Shown in pieces: positions 16,776 through 25,840 of a stretch of 64,000 bases of DNA (position 1 is its first letter; each line of letters opens with the position of its first letter). The notes under the pieces were generated by a model. The model worked only from the letters and a program-made list of their open reading frames with translations, was not told the DNA's origin and made no database searches. The position numbers and the translations under genes were made by a program. Source of the DNA: Kibdelosporangium sp. MJ126-NF4 (GTDB lineage Bacteria; Actinomycetota; Actinomycetes; Mycobacteriales; Pseudonocardiaceae). The stretch spans positions 698,207 through 762,206 of the forward strand of contig NZ_CDME01000015.1 in NCBI RefSeq assembly GCF_000826545.1. The letters run 5' to 3'.

Positions 16776-17423
16776 TCACCGACGCGCCCTGGGAAGCACG
16801 ATTGTCGCTGCGTCATGCGCCACAGCCCCTAACAACAACGCGCCGACAGGCCATGTACGCACCCGCGCCACGACGGGAGTCGTCAGCCGCGCCAGCGGCC
16901 TGGCAACCATCGCAATTCCCGCGCCCAGCACCAAACCGGCCAACACATCGTGCGGATAGTGCACACCGACGAACACACGAGACAAAGCGGCCAGGATCGC
17001 CAATCCGACGCCGACAATCCCCACCGCCCGATTCACCAACAGAAGCCCCACAGCGGCAGCACCGGCGATCGTCGCGTGGTTGCTGGGAAACGACCAGTCA
17101 CCGTACTCCGGACAAGCCACAACGGTGGCGACCTGCCCCAGCGCTCGACACGGACGGTCTTCCTGCCAGATGTTCTTGAGCAGCTCGCTCGTCAGATAAG
17201 CGACTACGGCAACCGCCGGCGCGACAATGGCCAACGCCATGCGGGAGTTGTTCTGGCGGCGCGCCCGCCACCAGAGCACGAGGAACATCACCGCGAGCAC
17301 TCCGATGATCGCTTCGGTCGCGAACGCGCCGACGGCTTGGACCAGTTCGGGACTGCCCGCTCCGGCACCCGCGATGTCCCGGTACCAGTCGGCACTGACG
17401 TCAGGAACGTCTCGTCTCCACAT
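16776..17423 (-). CDS. PAP2-family membrane phosphatase
   Basis: A 215-residue integral membrane protein with the three PAP2 motifs in order: K-x6-RP as KNIWQEDRP, PSNH as FPSNHATIAG, and SR-x5-H as SRVFVGVHYPHD. It likely dephosphorylates an undecaprenyl or other lipid (di)phosphate on the outer membrane face. ATG 17423 is chosen because the MWRRDVPDVSADWY start fits; longer starts lack support. It is first in an operon with the histidine kinase and response regulator. Confidence 0.92.
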   Translation of the reverse strand: MWRRDVPDVSADWYRDIAGAGAGSPELVQAVGAFATEAIIGVLAVMFLVLWWRARRQNNSRMALAIVAPAVAVVAYLTSELLKNIWQEDRPCRALGQVATVVACPEYGDWSFPSNHATIAGAAAVGLLLVNRAVGIVGVGLAILAALSRVFVGVHYPHDVLAGLVLGAGIAMVARPLARLTTPVVARVRTWPVGALLLGAVAHDAATIVLPRARR

Positions 17424-17594
17424 GAGATCGACGCTAAAGCGATCACTTTCGCCGGGCCTCTGTCGAAAGCCACGACTCCGCACTGACCTTCGACAGGTCC
17501 ACAGACCTGCCGAACGGCACCGCGTCCCGGAATCGGCAACTTTCCTTGTCGATTCAGGGCTCCGTGTCGATCCTGGGCGTGGAGGTGGTCCGGG

Positions 17595-18791
17595 ATGGAC
17601 ATGGGAACGACGCGGTTACCCGCCGGGGTGTACCTGTTGGGCTTCAGTCTCTTCGCGATGGGAAGTGCCGAGTTTCTGTTGGCAGGAGTGCTTTCGGCGG
17701 TGGCCGACAACCTGCGTGTCACGCTGTCGTCCGCCGGGTTCCTGATCACGGCGTTCGCGTTGGGTGTCGTGGTCGGCGGGCCGCCCTTCGCCGTGCTCAG
17801 TCTGCGCTGGCGTCGGCGTACCGCGTTGTTGGCCACCCAGGGGGTCTTCGCGGCCAGTGTCGCTGTCGGTTTGCTGGGTGACTACCAGGTTCTGCTGGTC
17901 AGCCGGGTGATCTCGGGGATCGCCTACGCGGGCTTCTTCGCCGTCGCGTCGGTCACCGCGATCAGTCTGGTGACGCCGGACCGCAACGCACGGGCGTCCG
18001 GGGTGGTGGTCAGCGGTCTCAGCGTGGCCATGGTCGCCGGTGGCCCTGCGGGCACGCTGATCAGCCACTTCACCGAGTGGCGTGGCGGATTCTGGGCTGT
18101 GGCGGTGTTGACCGTCGCCGGGATGACAGGGGTGCTGTTCGGGTTGCCCGCGACCAACTCGGGCAGCACCGGTCGGCCGACCGTGGCACGGGAAATGGCC
18201 ACGATGCGCAAGCCCGCGCTCTGGGGGATCTACGCGATCACAATCCTGACCACGGCGGCGTACATGATCACGTTCAACTACCTGGCCGCGATGCTCGGCA
18301 GCGTCACGGCTGTGCCCGAGGTGTGGATTCCGGCTGTCCTCGCGTTGTTCGGCGTCGGCGCTTTCGTCGGCCTGTCCGTCGGCGGCCGGATCTCCGACCG
18401 ACGGCCGCATCTCGCCCTGCTCACCGGGGTCGTGGCGACGGTGGTCCTGTCCCTTGCCCTGGTCGGGGTGATCCGGCAGGTCTGGCTTGTGGTGCCTGTG
18501 GTGTTCCTGCTGGGCGTCGGCGCGTTCGTGCTGAATCCCGCCATCTACGGGCGGGTGTTCACGATCGCCGCGGACGCCCCGACGCTGGCCGGTGCCACGA
18601 CGGTCTCGGCGTTCCAACTGGGGATCAGCATCACGCCTGTCCTGGCGGCTGTGTCGCTCACACAGGGAGCCGCGCTCACGTCGGTGTGCCTCATCGGTGC
18701 AGCACTCGCCGCGATCGCGGCTCCGTTCATCCTGCTTGACCGGGCAGGTCTTCGGGACCGAAAGCGTCCGGAAGTACTTCGCCCATCTTGA
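17595..18791 (+). CDS. MFS transporter, DHA1/AraJ-type efflux
   Basis: A 398-residue twelve-helix major facilitator. The first helix (VYLLGFSLFAMGSAEFLLAGVL) and the RWRRR loop between helices 2 and 3 match the drug/sugar efflux (Cmx/AraJ-like) branch. The substrate is not decidable. The 3' end overlaps the convergent cdd gene by 65 bp. A GACAGGT-N6-ACCTGCC dyad lies about 85 bp upstream of the ATG and may be an operator. Confidence 0.88.
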   Translation: MDMGTTRLPAGVYLLGFSLFAMGSAEFLLAGVLSAVADNLRVTLSSAGFLITAFALGVVVGGPPFAVLSLRWRRRTALLATQGVFAASVAVGLLGDYQVLLVSRVISGIAYAGFFAVASVTAISLVTPDRNARASGVVVSGLSVAMVAGGPAGTLISHFTEWRGGFWAVAVLTVAGMTGVLFGLPATNSGSTGRPTVAREMATMRKPALWGIYAITILTTAAYMITFNYLAAMLGSVTAVPEVWIPAVLALFGVGAFVGLSVGGRISDRRPHLALLTGVVATVVLSLALVGVIRQVWLVVPVVFLLGVGAFVLNPAIYGRVFTIAADAPTLAGATTVSAFQLGISITPVLAAVSLTQGAALTSVCLIGAALAAIAAPFILLDRAGLRDRKRPEVLRPS

Positions 18792-19125
18792 GAATCCCGC
18801 GTGGCGTGTCCAGCAGGCAGTCAGGACCGCCGAACTCGTAGAGGATCTGACGGCAACGACCGCACGGCATCAGCAGTTCGCCTGTGCTGCTTTGGCAGGT
18901 GACGGCGACGAAACGGCCGCCGCCCGTCAACCGGAGCTGACCTGCCATCGCGCACTCGGCGCACAGCCCAAGGCCGTAGGAGGCGTTCTCGACGTTGCAT
19001 CCCGTCACCACGCGGCCGTCCGAAACCAGGGCGGCCGCGCCGACGTGCAAGCCGGAGTACGGGCAGTAGGCCTTGGCGGCGGCTTCGACGGCCGCCGCCC
19101 GCAAGGCATCCCAGTCCGGAGTCAT
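18727..19125 (-). CDS. cdd: cytidine deaminase
   Basis: A 132-residue zinc-dependent cytidine/deoxycytidine deaminase. CNVENASYG, the catalytic CAEC (Cys ligand and proton-shuttling Glu) and PCGRCRQ (two Cys ligands) are all present. It is the last gene of the nucleoside importer operon; its ATG overlaps the upstream permease stop by 4 bp. It uses nucleosides brought in by that transporter. Confidence 0.96.
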   Translation of the reverse strand: MTPDWDALRAAAVEAAAKAYCPYSGLHVGAAALVSDGRVVTGCNVENASYGLGLCAECAMAGQLRLTGGGRFVAVTCQSSTGELLMPCGRCRQILYEFGGPDCLLDTPRGILKMGEVLPDAFGPEDLPGQAG

Positions 19126-20399
19126 GAACCTTGCCCCCTGCGATAGATGAACCCGTCGGCCTGTGGCATCCGCAACCGTTGCGAAGCAACCGCAAGCACG
19201 ATCAGCGTGACGAAGTGCGGCGCGTATGGTGTCAAGTCACGCGGCAGTTCGTCCACCGAATAGTAGATCGCGTACAGCAGCCCAGCGGCCAGTACAGCCG
19301 CGCCAGCGGCGAACCACTTGCGGCGGAACAGTTGCACGACAACCACGACGACAAGCAGGAGTACGGCCGCGTACAGCAGCGCCAGAACAGCAGGTCCGCG
19401 ACCGGACAGTTGCAAGCCGTCCGTGTAGCCGAAGAGCGCCGAACCGCCGAGCAGTCCACCGGGCCGCCAGTTGCCGAAGATCATCGCCGCGAGGCCGATG
19501 TAACCGCGGCCGTTGGTCTGGTTCTCCAGGTAGTCGGCGCCGTCCTTCAGCAGCACCAGCGACGCGCCACCCATTCCAGCGAGACCACCGGAGATCAGCA
19601 CCGCCGTGTACTTGAAGGCGTACACGTTGACGCCCAGCGACTCCGCAGCCGTCGGGTTCTCGCCGCACGACCGCAGCCGCAGACCGAACCTGGTGCGCCA
19701 CAGGATGATGTAGCTGATCGGCACCAGCAGGATCGCGATCATCGTCAGCGGCGCGACCTGGGTCAGCAGGCCGCGCAGGATCCCGGCCACGTCCGAGATC
19801 AGCACGCGCTGCTGGGCTTCCAGATCCGCCAGCCAGCTGGTGATCCCTGTCGCGGAGTACGTGTCGAACTTCGGTACGACCGGCGACTGCCTCGGGTTGC
19901 CCGACAACGGCTGGAAGACCAGGTGCGCCAGGTATTTCGTGACACCGAGACCCAGCAGGTTGATCGCCACACCGGACACGATGTGGTTCACGCCGAACGT
20001 CACGGTCGCGATGGCGTGCAGCAGACCGCCGAGCGCACCGAACACGATCGCCACCAGCAGGCCGACCCACACCCCGCCGTAGTACGAACCCCAAGCGGCG
20101 CCCCAGGTACCGAGGATCAGCATGCCCTCGAGACCGATGTTCACCACGCCCGCGCGCTCGGCCCACAAGCCGCCGAGGGCGGCGAGCAGAATCGGCAGCG
20201 CCAGCCGCAACGCGGTCTGGGTGGTGGTCGACGACGTCAGGTCGACGTTGCCGGTCAGGTACGAAGCCGTTGCCAGCACGGCGATCGCCCCGACTGCCCA
20301 GAGCACACCGGACAGCCAGCCGGGAATCCTGCGGCGTTGGGGCGGCGGGGCGACGTGCACCGGCCCGGCGACCGGGTTGTCCACGATACCGGCGGCCAT
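19122..20399 (-). CDS. nucleoside ABC transporter permease 2
   Basis: A 425-residue BPD_transp_2 permease with about ten membrane helices. The conserved segment ERAGVVNIGLEGMLILG marks the branched-chain/nucleoside (YufQ/NupQ-like) subfamily, and GENPTAAESLGVNV is the EAA-type loop that contacts the ATPase. It overlaps the partner permease by 1 bp and cdd by 4 bp. With the adjacent BMP lipoprotein it is assigned to nucleoside uptake. Confidence 0.93.
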   Translation of the reverse strand: MAAGIVDNPVAGPVHVAPPPQRRRIPGWLSGVLWAVGAIAVLATASYLTGNVDLTSSTTTQTALRLALPILLAALGGLWAERAGVVNIGLEGMLILGTWGAAWGSYYGGVWVGLLVAIVFGALGGLLHAIATVTFGVNHIVSGVAINLLGLGVTKYLAHLVFQPLSGNPRQSPVVPKFDTYSATGITSWLADLEAQQRVLISDVAGILRGLLTQVAPLTMIAILLVPISYIILWRTRFGLRLRSCGENPTAAESLGVNVYAFKYTAVLISGGLAGMGGASLVLLKDGADYLENQTNGRGYIGLAAMIFGNWRPGGLLGGSALFGYTDGLQLSGRGPAVLALLYAAVLLLVVVVVVQLFRRKWFAAGAAVLAAGLLYAIYYSVDELPRDLTPYAPHFVTLIVLAVASQRLRMPQADGFIYRRGQGS

Positions 20400-21493
20400 C
20401 AGACACTCCCTCCGGCTGCGACGTCACTGGTGTCCCGGCCGAGTTGGCGGCCGACCCGGCGCTGTTCGGCGGCCAGTTCCATCCGGCGCACGATCTCGTA
20501 CGCGATGACCACGGACAGCACGATCGCTCCCTGCATGATCGTCGTGATCTCCTGCGGCACACCGACGTTGTCCAGTGAGACCGCCGACTTGTCCAGGAAC
20601 GCCCACAGCAAGGCACCCAACGCGATACCGCCCGGGTGGTTGCGGCCGAGCAACGCGACGGCGAGACCGGCGAACCCGTAACCCGCGGGCGAAGTCTGCA
20701 GGTATTCGTGGTCGCGTCCCAACAGCTCGGGCAACGCCGTCAGCCCGGCGACACCGCCGGACAGCAACATGGCGGTCAGCACCATCTTGCGGGCGTCCAC
20801 GCCACCCGCGGTCGCGGCGGTCGGCGACTCACCGCTGGCCTTGAGCTCGAAGCCAAACCTCGTCCGGTTGAGCATCACCCAGTAGCCGAAGCCGACGAGA
20901 CCGGCGACGAACACGAACCCGAACAGCGTCCCGTTGTCCCCGAACGGGATGCCGGGCATCCAGCCGGACTCCGGGATCGGCTTGGTGGCGATGTTGTTGC
21001 CGATCTGCACACCGAACGCGTCCGTGCTGACCAGGTAGGCGATCAGGCCGATCGCGATGGCGTTCAACATGATCGTCGAGATCACCTCGGACACCCCGCG
21101 GTAGACCTTCAGCAACGCCGGGACCAGCGCGTACAACGAACCGGCCAGCACAGCGACGATGATGATCACCAGCGTGTGGATCACGGGTGGCAGCACGACC
21201 CCGCCGCCGACGATGGCCGCGATCACCGCGGCGAACCGGTACTGGCCCTCGACACCGATGTTGAACAGGTTCATCTGGAAGCCGATGGCCACCGCCAGAC
21301 CTGCCAGGTAGTACACGGCGCCGCTGTTGACGGTGTCGACCGCGGTGGTGCCGCGGAAGAGCTGGCCGATCATCGCGCCGAACGCCTCGAGCGGGTTGTC
21401 GCCCGAGACCAGCAGCGCGATCGTGCACAGCAGCACCGAGAACAGGATCGCCAGCGCGGGTGGCAGCAGCTTGCCGCGCAGGGTCGTCTTCAC
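20399..21493 (-). CDS. nucleoside ABC transporter permease 1
   Basis: A 364-residue BPD_transp_2 permease (YufP/NupP-like). LFNIGVEGQYRFAAV is the conserved membrane segment and GESPTAATAGGVDARK the ATPase contact loop. It forms the membrane channel together with the following permease. Its ATG overlaps the ATPase stop by 4 bp. Confidence 0.93.
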   Translation of the reverse strand: MKTTLRGKLLPPALAILFSVLLCTIALLVSGDNPLEAFGAMIGQLFRGTTAVDTVNSGAVYYLAGLAVAIGFQMNLFNIGVEGQYRFAAVIAAIVGGGVVLPPVIHTLVIIIVAVLAGSLYALVPALLKVYRGVSEVISTIMLNAIAIGLIAYLVSTDAFGVQIGNNIATKPIPESGWMPGIPFGDNGTLFGFVFVAGLVGFGYWVMLNRTRFGFELKASGESPTAATAGGVDARKMVLTAMLLSGGVAGLTALPELLGRDHEYLQTSPAGYGFAGLAVALLGRNHPGGIALGALLWAFLDKSAVSLDNVGVPQEITTIMQGAIVLSVVIAYEIVRRMELAAEQRRVGRQLGRDTSDVAAGGSV

Positions 21494-23013
21494 TGTGTCG
21501 CCTCCCTTGGCGCGGAGCCGGTCATGGCGCAGCCCAGATCCTCCGCGGTGACCGTCGCCGGGTCCTCCTCGGACACCAGACGGCCGCGCAGCATCACCAC
21601 GATCCGGTCCGACAGGCCGATCAGCTCGTCCAGGTCGGCGGAGATCAGCAGCACCGCGAGACCGGCGGCACGGGCGCGGCGGATGTGTTCCCAGATCAGC
21701 GCCTGCGCGCCGACGTCGACGCCCCGGGTCGGGTGCGAGGCGATCAGCAGCTTCGGGTCACCGGACAGCTCACGGCCGACCACGAGTTTCTGCTGGTTGC
21801 CGCCGGACAACGCGGCCGCGGCCACGTCGATGCCCGGCGTGCGGACGTCGTAGGCGTCGACGATGCGCTGGGTGTCCTTCCTGGCACCGGCGATGTCCAG
21901 CCACTGTCCTTTGGAGACAGGTTCGCGGGTCTGGTAGCCGAGCATCCGGTTGGCCCACAACGGCTGCGTCAACAGCAGACTGTGCCGGGTGCGGTCCTCG
22001 GCGACGTAGCCGATCCCGGCCTCCCGGCGGGCCAGCGTGCCGAGCTTGGTGATGTCCTTGCCGCCCAGCGTGATCGTTCCCGCGCTGCCCCTGCGCATGC
22101 CCATGACCGCCTCGACGAGCTCGGTCTGGCCGTTGCCCTCGACCCCGGCGATGCCGAGCACCTCACCGGAGTGCACGACCAGCCCGATGTCGTCGAGCAC
22201 GGCACGCGCCGAACCGGGCTCTTCCAGCCGCAGACCGGACACCGTGAGCACGGCCATGTCGGTCACAGTGGACTCGCGGGTCTCCGGGCTCGGCAGTTCG
22301 CTGCCGACCATCATCTCGGCGAGCTGACGCGAACTGGTCGTCTTCGGGTCGGCGGTGCCGACCGTGGTGCCGCGCCGGATCACCGTGATCGTGTCGGCGA
22401 TCGTGCGGACCTCGTCCAGCTTGTGCGAGATGAAGATGAACGTGAAGCCGTCCCCGCGCATCTGCCGCACGGTGTCGAACAGGTCGTCGACCTCCTGCGG
22501 CACGAGCACCGCCGTCGGCTCGTCGAGGATCACGATCCGTGCGCCGCGGTACAGGACCTTGACGATCTCCACCCGCTGGCGGTCGGCCACACCGAGGTAC
22601 TCGAGCGCGATGTCGAGGTCCGTGTTCAGGCCGGTCCGCTTGGCCAGTTCGGTGACCTTCCTGCGCGCCTTGGCGCCGATGCCGTGCAGGCCTTCCGCGC
22701 CGAGCACGATGTTCTCGAGCACGCTCAGGTTGTCGGCGAGCATGAAGTGCTGGTGCACCATGCCGACGCCGACCTTGATGGCGTCCGACGGGTTGCGCAG
22801 CCGCACCGGCTCGCCGTTCACCTTGATGGTGCCCTCGTCCGGCTGGAGCATCCCGTACAGGATCTTCATCAGCGTGGACTTGCCCGCGCCGTTCTCGCCG
22901 CAGACCGCGTGCACCTCGCCGGTGCGTACTTTGAGGTGGATGTCGCTGTTGGCGACCACCCCGGGGAACCGTTTGGTGATTCCCTCCAGCTCAACGGCCA
23001 GGTCGTCAGCCAT
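21490..23013 (-). CDS. nucleoside ABC transporter, dual ATPase
   Basis: A 507-residue double ATPase of the RbsA/YufO type. The first domain is complete: Walker A GENGAGKST, signature VADRQRVEIVK, Walker B VILDEPTAVL. The second has the degenerate P-loop GVEGNGQTEL usual for this family plus ALSGGNQQK. ATG 23013 has an ideal RBS (CCAGGAGGCGAAG), so the open frame upstream into the hairpin is not used. It powers uptake with the two permeases and the BMP lipoprotein. Confidence 0.95.
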   Translation of the reverse strand: MADDLAVELEGITKRFPGVVANSDIHLKVRTGEVHAVCGENGAGKSTLMKILYGMLQPDEGTIKVNGEPVRLRNPSDAIKVGVGMVHQHFMLADNLSVLENIVLGAEGLHGIGAKARRKVTELAKRTGLNTDLDIALEYLGVADRQRVEIVKVLYRGARIVILDEPTAVLVPQEVDDLFDTVRQMRGDGFTFIFISHKLDEVRTIADTITVIRRGTTVGTADPKTTSSRQLAEMMVGSELPSPETRESTVTDMAVLTVSGLRLEEPGSARAVLDDIGLVVHSGEVLGIAGVEGNGQTELVEAVMGMRRGSAGTITLGGKDITKLGTLARREAGIGYVAEDRTRHSLLLTQPLWANRMLGYQTREPVSKGQWLDIAGARKDTQRIVDAYDVRTPGIDVAAAALSGGNQQKLVVGRELSGDPKLLIASHPTRGVDVGAQALIWEHIRRARAAGLAVLLISADLDELIGLSDRIVVMLRGRLVSEEDPATVTAEDLGCAMTGSAPREATQ

Positions 23014-23042
23014 CTTCGCCTCCTGGAGAAAACGCCCGAAAA

Positions 23043-23090
23043 CCTCGTGAGTGTTTTGGCCGGTTCTTACCGGCCAAAACACTCACGAGG
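23043..23090. terminator. perfect 21-bp hairpin, repeat family B, between BMP and ATPase genes
   Basis: Arms 23043-23063 and 23070-23090 (CCTCGTGAGTGTTTTGGCC and its exact complement) around a TTCTTA loop. It lies inside the transporter operon, so it probably attenuates transcription or protects the 3' end of the abundant BMP mRNA, giving more binding protein than ATPase. There is no T-run. The same arm sequence begins the array at 44871. Confidence 0.75.
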
Positions 23091-23107
23091 CACTACCAGC
23101 GGGACGG

Positions 23108-24256
23108 TTAGTTGGATGGCTTGTCCGAAACCGTGATCTTGCCGTCGATGATCTGCTGCTTGTACGCGTCGAGCGTGGCCTTGATGTCGTCGATCTTGCC
23201 GCCGGAGGTGGCGTAGCCGACGCCGTCGACCTTCAGGTCGAAGCGCTTGGGCAGCGAGCCGAGCGAGTTGCCCGCGACCGCGCGGATGTAGTCGAACACC
23301 GCGACGTCGACCCGCTTGAGCATGGACGTGATGATCACGTCCTTGGAGTTCTCGACGGTCTTCTGGTTGTACTGGTCGGAGTCGACACCGATGGCCACCA
23401 CGCTCTTGGCCTTCGCGGCCTCGAACACGCCCTTGCCGGAGGCACCGGCGGCCTGGTAGAGGACGTCTGCGCCACGGCTGATCTCACCGGCCGCGACCAC
23501 GTTGCCCTTGGCCGGGTCCTGGAAACCGGTGAAGTCACCGGCCGGGGTGATGTACTCGGACTCGACCTTGGCGTCCGGCGCGGCGGCCTTCACGCCCTGT
23601 TTGAAGCCCGCCTCGAACTTCTGGATCAGCGGCACGTTCACACCGCCGATGAAGCCGACGTGGCAGCCCTTGCTCTTGTACGCGGCGGCGACGCCGACCA
23701 GGAACGAGCCCTGCTCCTCGGCGAAGACCAGGCCGGTGACGTTCGGCAGCTTGACGGACTCGTCGTCGACGATCGCGAACTTGGTGTTCGGGAAGCTCTT
23801 GGCAACCGCCTCGACCGACTTGGCGTACGCGAAACCGACCGCGATGATCGGGCTGAAGCCCTCCTGCGCGAGCTGGCGAAGACGGGTCTGCTTGGCGTCC
23901 TCGGTCTCGTTCGGGGCGGCGGTGAGCTCCTTGATCTCCTTGAGACCCAACTCGCCCTTGGCCTTGTCCATCCCGGCACCGGCGGAGTCGTTGTACGAGG
24001 CGTCGCCACGGCCGCCGATGTCGAAGGCGAGGCCGACCTTCAGCGCGCTGGCGTCCACCTTCGGGCCGTTCGCGGTGCTGCTGCCCGCAGTGGTGCCACC
24101 GCCCTGCGGGACCGAGCTGAGCTTGCAGCTGGCGTTCTGGTTGCCACCCGCGGCGGGCGGGTTGGAACCACCACCGGTGTCCTTGGCGCAGCCGGCCAGT
24201 GCGAGAGCACCGGTCAACGCGACGGCCGCCAACGTGGTAACGCGCGATCGACGCAC
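23108..24256 (-). CDS. BMP-family nucleoside-binding lipoprotein
   Basis: A 382-residue lipoprotein substrate-binding component. GTG 24256 has a strong RBS (GGAGGGAGAC). The signal ends at the lipobox LALAGC, followed by a Gly/Ser/Thr-rich linker. The BMP (PnrA-like) domain shows DIGGRGDASYNDSA, VGFAYAKSV, GSFLVGVAAA and VDSDQYNQ. It delivers nucleosides to the permeases encoded downstream, and is first in the operon, followed by the family B hairpin. Confidence 0.95.
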   Translation of the reverse strand: MRRSRVTTLAAVALTGALALAGCAKDTGGGSNPPAAGGNQNASCKLSSVPQGGGTTAGSSTANGPKVDASALKVGLAFDIGGRGDASYNDSAGAGMDKAKGELGLKEIKELTAAPNETEDAKQTRLRQLAQEGFSPIIAVGFAYAKSVEAVAKSFPNTKFAIVDDESVKLPNVTGLVFAEEQGSFLVGVAAAYKSKGCHVGFIGGVNVPLIQKFEAGFKQGVKAAAPDAKVESEYITPAGDFTGFQDPAKGNVVAAGEISRGADVLYQAAGASGKGVFEAAKAKSVVAIGVDSDQYNQKTVENSKDVIITSMLKRVDVAVFDYIRAVAGNSLGSLPKRFDLKVDGVGYATSGGKIDDIKATLDAYKQQIIDGKITVSDKPSN

Positions 24257-24605
24257 GACTTGTCTCCCTCCCCGCTCGGTGAGCGGCGACGAACCCCGGC
24301 CCTACTCGCCGGGAACTTGCGAATTGGCGAACCGTACCTGGCCCGTTCACCAGGTCAGCACACCACTGGCCGGGCGTAACCTAATCGTTTGCCGGTGATG
24401 CCGTCCGCGATTCCGCCCAAATACTCACGGTGATCTAAATGGCACGGCAGTACCAGAATCTCGCGTGGTCAGCCCTGCCGCGGCGAATTCGCGGAATCCA
24501 CTGGAGCGCTTTGACTTTCACGCCCTGAAACGGGGAGCGCTTACACCACGAGATGCAGCAGAAAGGACCGCGCGGCAATCCCGCCAAGGACGCGCCGCCG
24601 CGTGC
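24257..24605. other. 349-bp control region upstream of the nucleoside transporter
   Basis: No gene is seen. It contains ACCTGG-N8-CCAGGT (24336-24355) and two LacI-operator-like boxes, TGGAGCGCTTTG (24502-24513) and GGGAGCGCTTAC (24533-24544), 31 bp apart and thus on the same helix face. These are candidates for control of the transporter operon by a LacI-family (PurR/CytR-like) repressor. No confident -35/-10 pair was found. Confidence 0.4.
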
Positions 24606-24923
24606 TCAGCGCGTCGCCTCGGCAACCAGTTCGAGGCCTTCCAGACAGATCCGCTCTGCCAGTTCGAACTCCGCCTCGGTGCGTGCGTCGGCGAGCACGC
24701 CACCCGCGGTCACCCAACGTTCCCGAGCCCGCTTGAGCAGGGCGGCCACCCGGTCGTCCGCAGTGGGTGGCAGGACTTCCACGTGCAGCCCGAGCTGGTT
24801 GTGCCGGGACCTCGCGGCGATGGCCTCGTCGTTGCTGCTGTGCTTTTGCCTGCCAAGCCACACGGGCACGAGCGCGCCCGCGGCCAGCAGCACGACCGCG
24901 CCCGCGATCAGCACCCACGTCAT
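24606..24923 (-). CDS. small membrane protein of the split system
   Basis: A 105-residue protein of unknown function: one N-terminal membrane helix (WVLIAGAVVLLAAGALVPVWL) and a cytosolic helical part with VAALLKRARERW and FELAERICLEGLELV. It is the last of a three-gene operon and overlaps its upstream neighbour by 4 bp. The C-terminal helical pair resembles the TPR-like or coiled cytosolic piece (ERIAEEGLALL) at the end of the 400-residue protein in the same operon. Confidence 0.75.
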   Translation of the reverse strand: MTWVLIAGAVVLLAAGALVPVWLGRQKHSSNDEAIAARSRHNQLGLHVEVLPPTADDRVAALLKRARERWVTAGGVLADARTEAEFELAERICLEGLELVAEATR

Positions 24924-25840
24924 CGAATCAGCCTCTCCAGCTCACCGACCTGACGTTCCACATTCGCACCGGACTCGTGCTCCTGCAGCGCGAGCACGTA
25001 CTGCCTGGCCACATCGGACTGGTTGGCCTGCTGCGGATCGGCCGACATCACCCACTCGCCGATCTTGCTCAGCCGCGCACCCATCTCCAGCTGCCTGCGG
25101 TTGCGGGGCGTACGGCGGCCGAGCGCCTGCGCGGCCAGGTGCAGCAGGAAGAACACCGCGAGACAGGCCGCGACGATCCCGCCGAGGGACAGCACGATCT
25201 CGCCTGTCGCCAGCTTGTCGGGCACGGCGCCGCGGCGCGGCACGCTGTCCGGGTAGTCCTTGGCCGCCTGCGCGTCGTAGGCCAGGACGTACTCCTCGAC
25301 CTGCCCCGTCAGGTCGGTCATCGTCGTGCGGTACTTCCACGCCGACTCCGCCTTGGCGATCATCACGAAGTCGAAGTTGGACGCATCGACCGGGTTGTCC
25401 TCGTTGTTGAACTTGGGGCCGACGCAGAACGACGGGCCGTAGTAGCCGTTCCTCGGCTCGGTGCCGTAGACGATCACCAGGTTGGTCGGCACCAGGTTCG
25501 CGATGTCGCGGCACAGCTCCTGCCGCGGGCTGACCAGTCTCTCGCCGGACGACGGCAGCGGCTTGTCGGACAGGACCGCCACCACGATCGGGCGATCACC
25601 GATCACCTGCCGGACGCGGTCCCCGTTCACCAACGGCGGCGCGCCGGGTTCCACGTACACCGACCCGTGCCGGAATCCCTCGACGACCGCGCGGACCTGA
25701 TCGCTGGTCATGGCCTGGTCGCGCAGCAAGACGACGCACCCGATCACGCCGACCAGCACACCGCCGACGATCCACCTCGGCACACCGAAGTACTTCTCGC
25801 GCCACAGGAGCCGCTCGACCGGGCCCGGTTTCCTCCTCAC
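24920..25840 (-). CDS. membrane protein, C-terminal half of the split system
   Basis: A 306-residue protein homologous to residues 441-676 of the fused neighbour at 27121. The N-terminal LLWREKYFGVPRWIVGG is followed by a membrane helix, an outer domain of about 180 residues (HGSVYVEPGAPP, VIGDRPIVVAVL), a second helix (IVAACLAVFFLLHLAA) and a cytosolic tail (RRQLEMGARLSKIGEWVM...) that the fused protein lacks. The outer domain has a Cys pair also seen in the fused copy. Function unknown. ATGA overlap with the 400-residue gene upstream. Confidence 0.8.
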   Translation of the reverse strand: MRRKPGPVERLLWREKYFGVPRWIVGGVLVGVIGCVVLLRDQAMTSDQVRAVVEGFRHGSVYVEPGAPPLVNGDRVRQVIGDRPIVVAVLSDKPLPSSGERLVSPRQELCRDIANLVPTNLVIVYGTEPRNGYYGPSFCVGPKFNNEDNPVDASNFDFVMIAKAESAWKYRTTMTDLTGQVEEYVLAYDAQAAKDYPDSVPRRGAVPDKLATGEIVLSLGGIVAACLAVFFLLHLAAQALGRRTPRNRRQLEMGARLSKIGEWVMSADPQQANQSDVARQYVLALQEHESGANVERQVGELERLIR

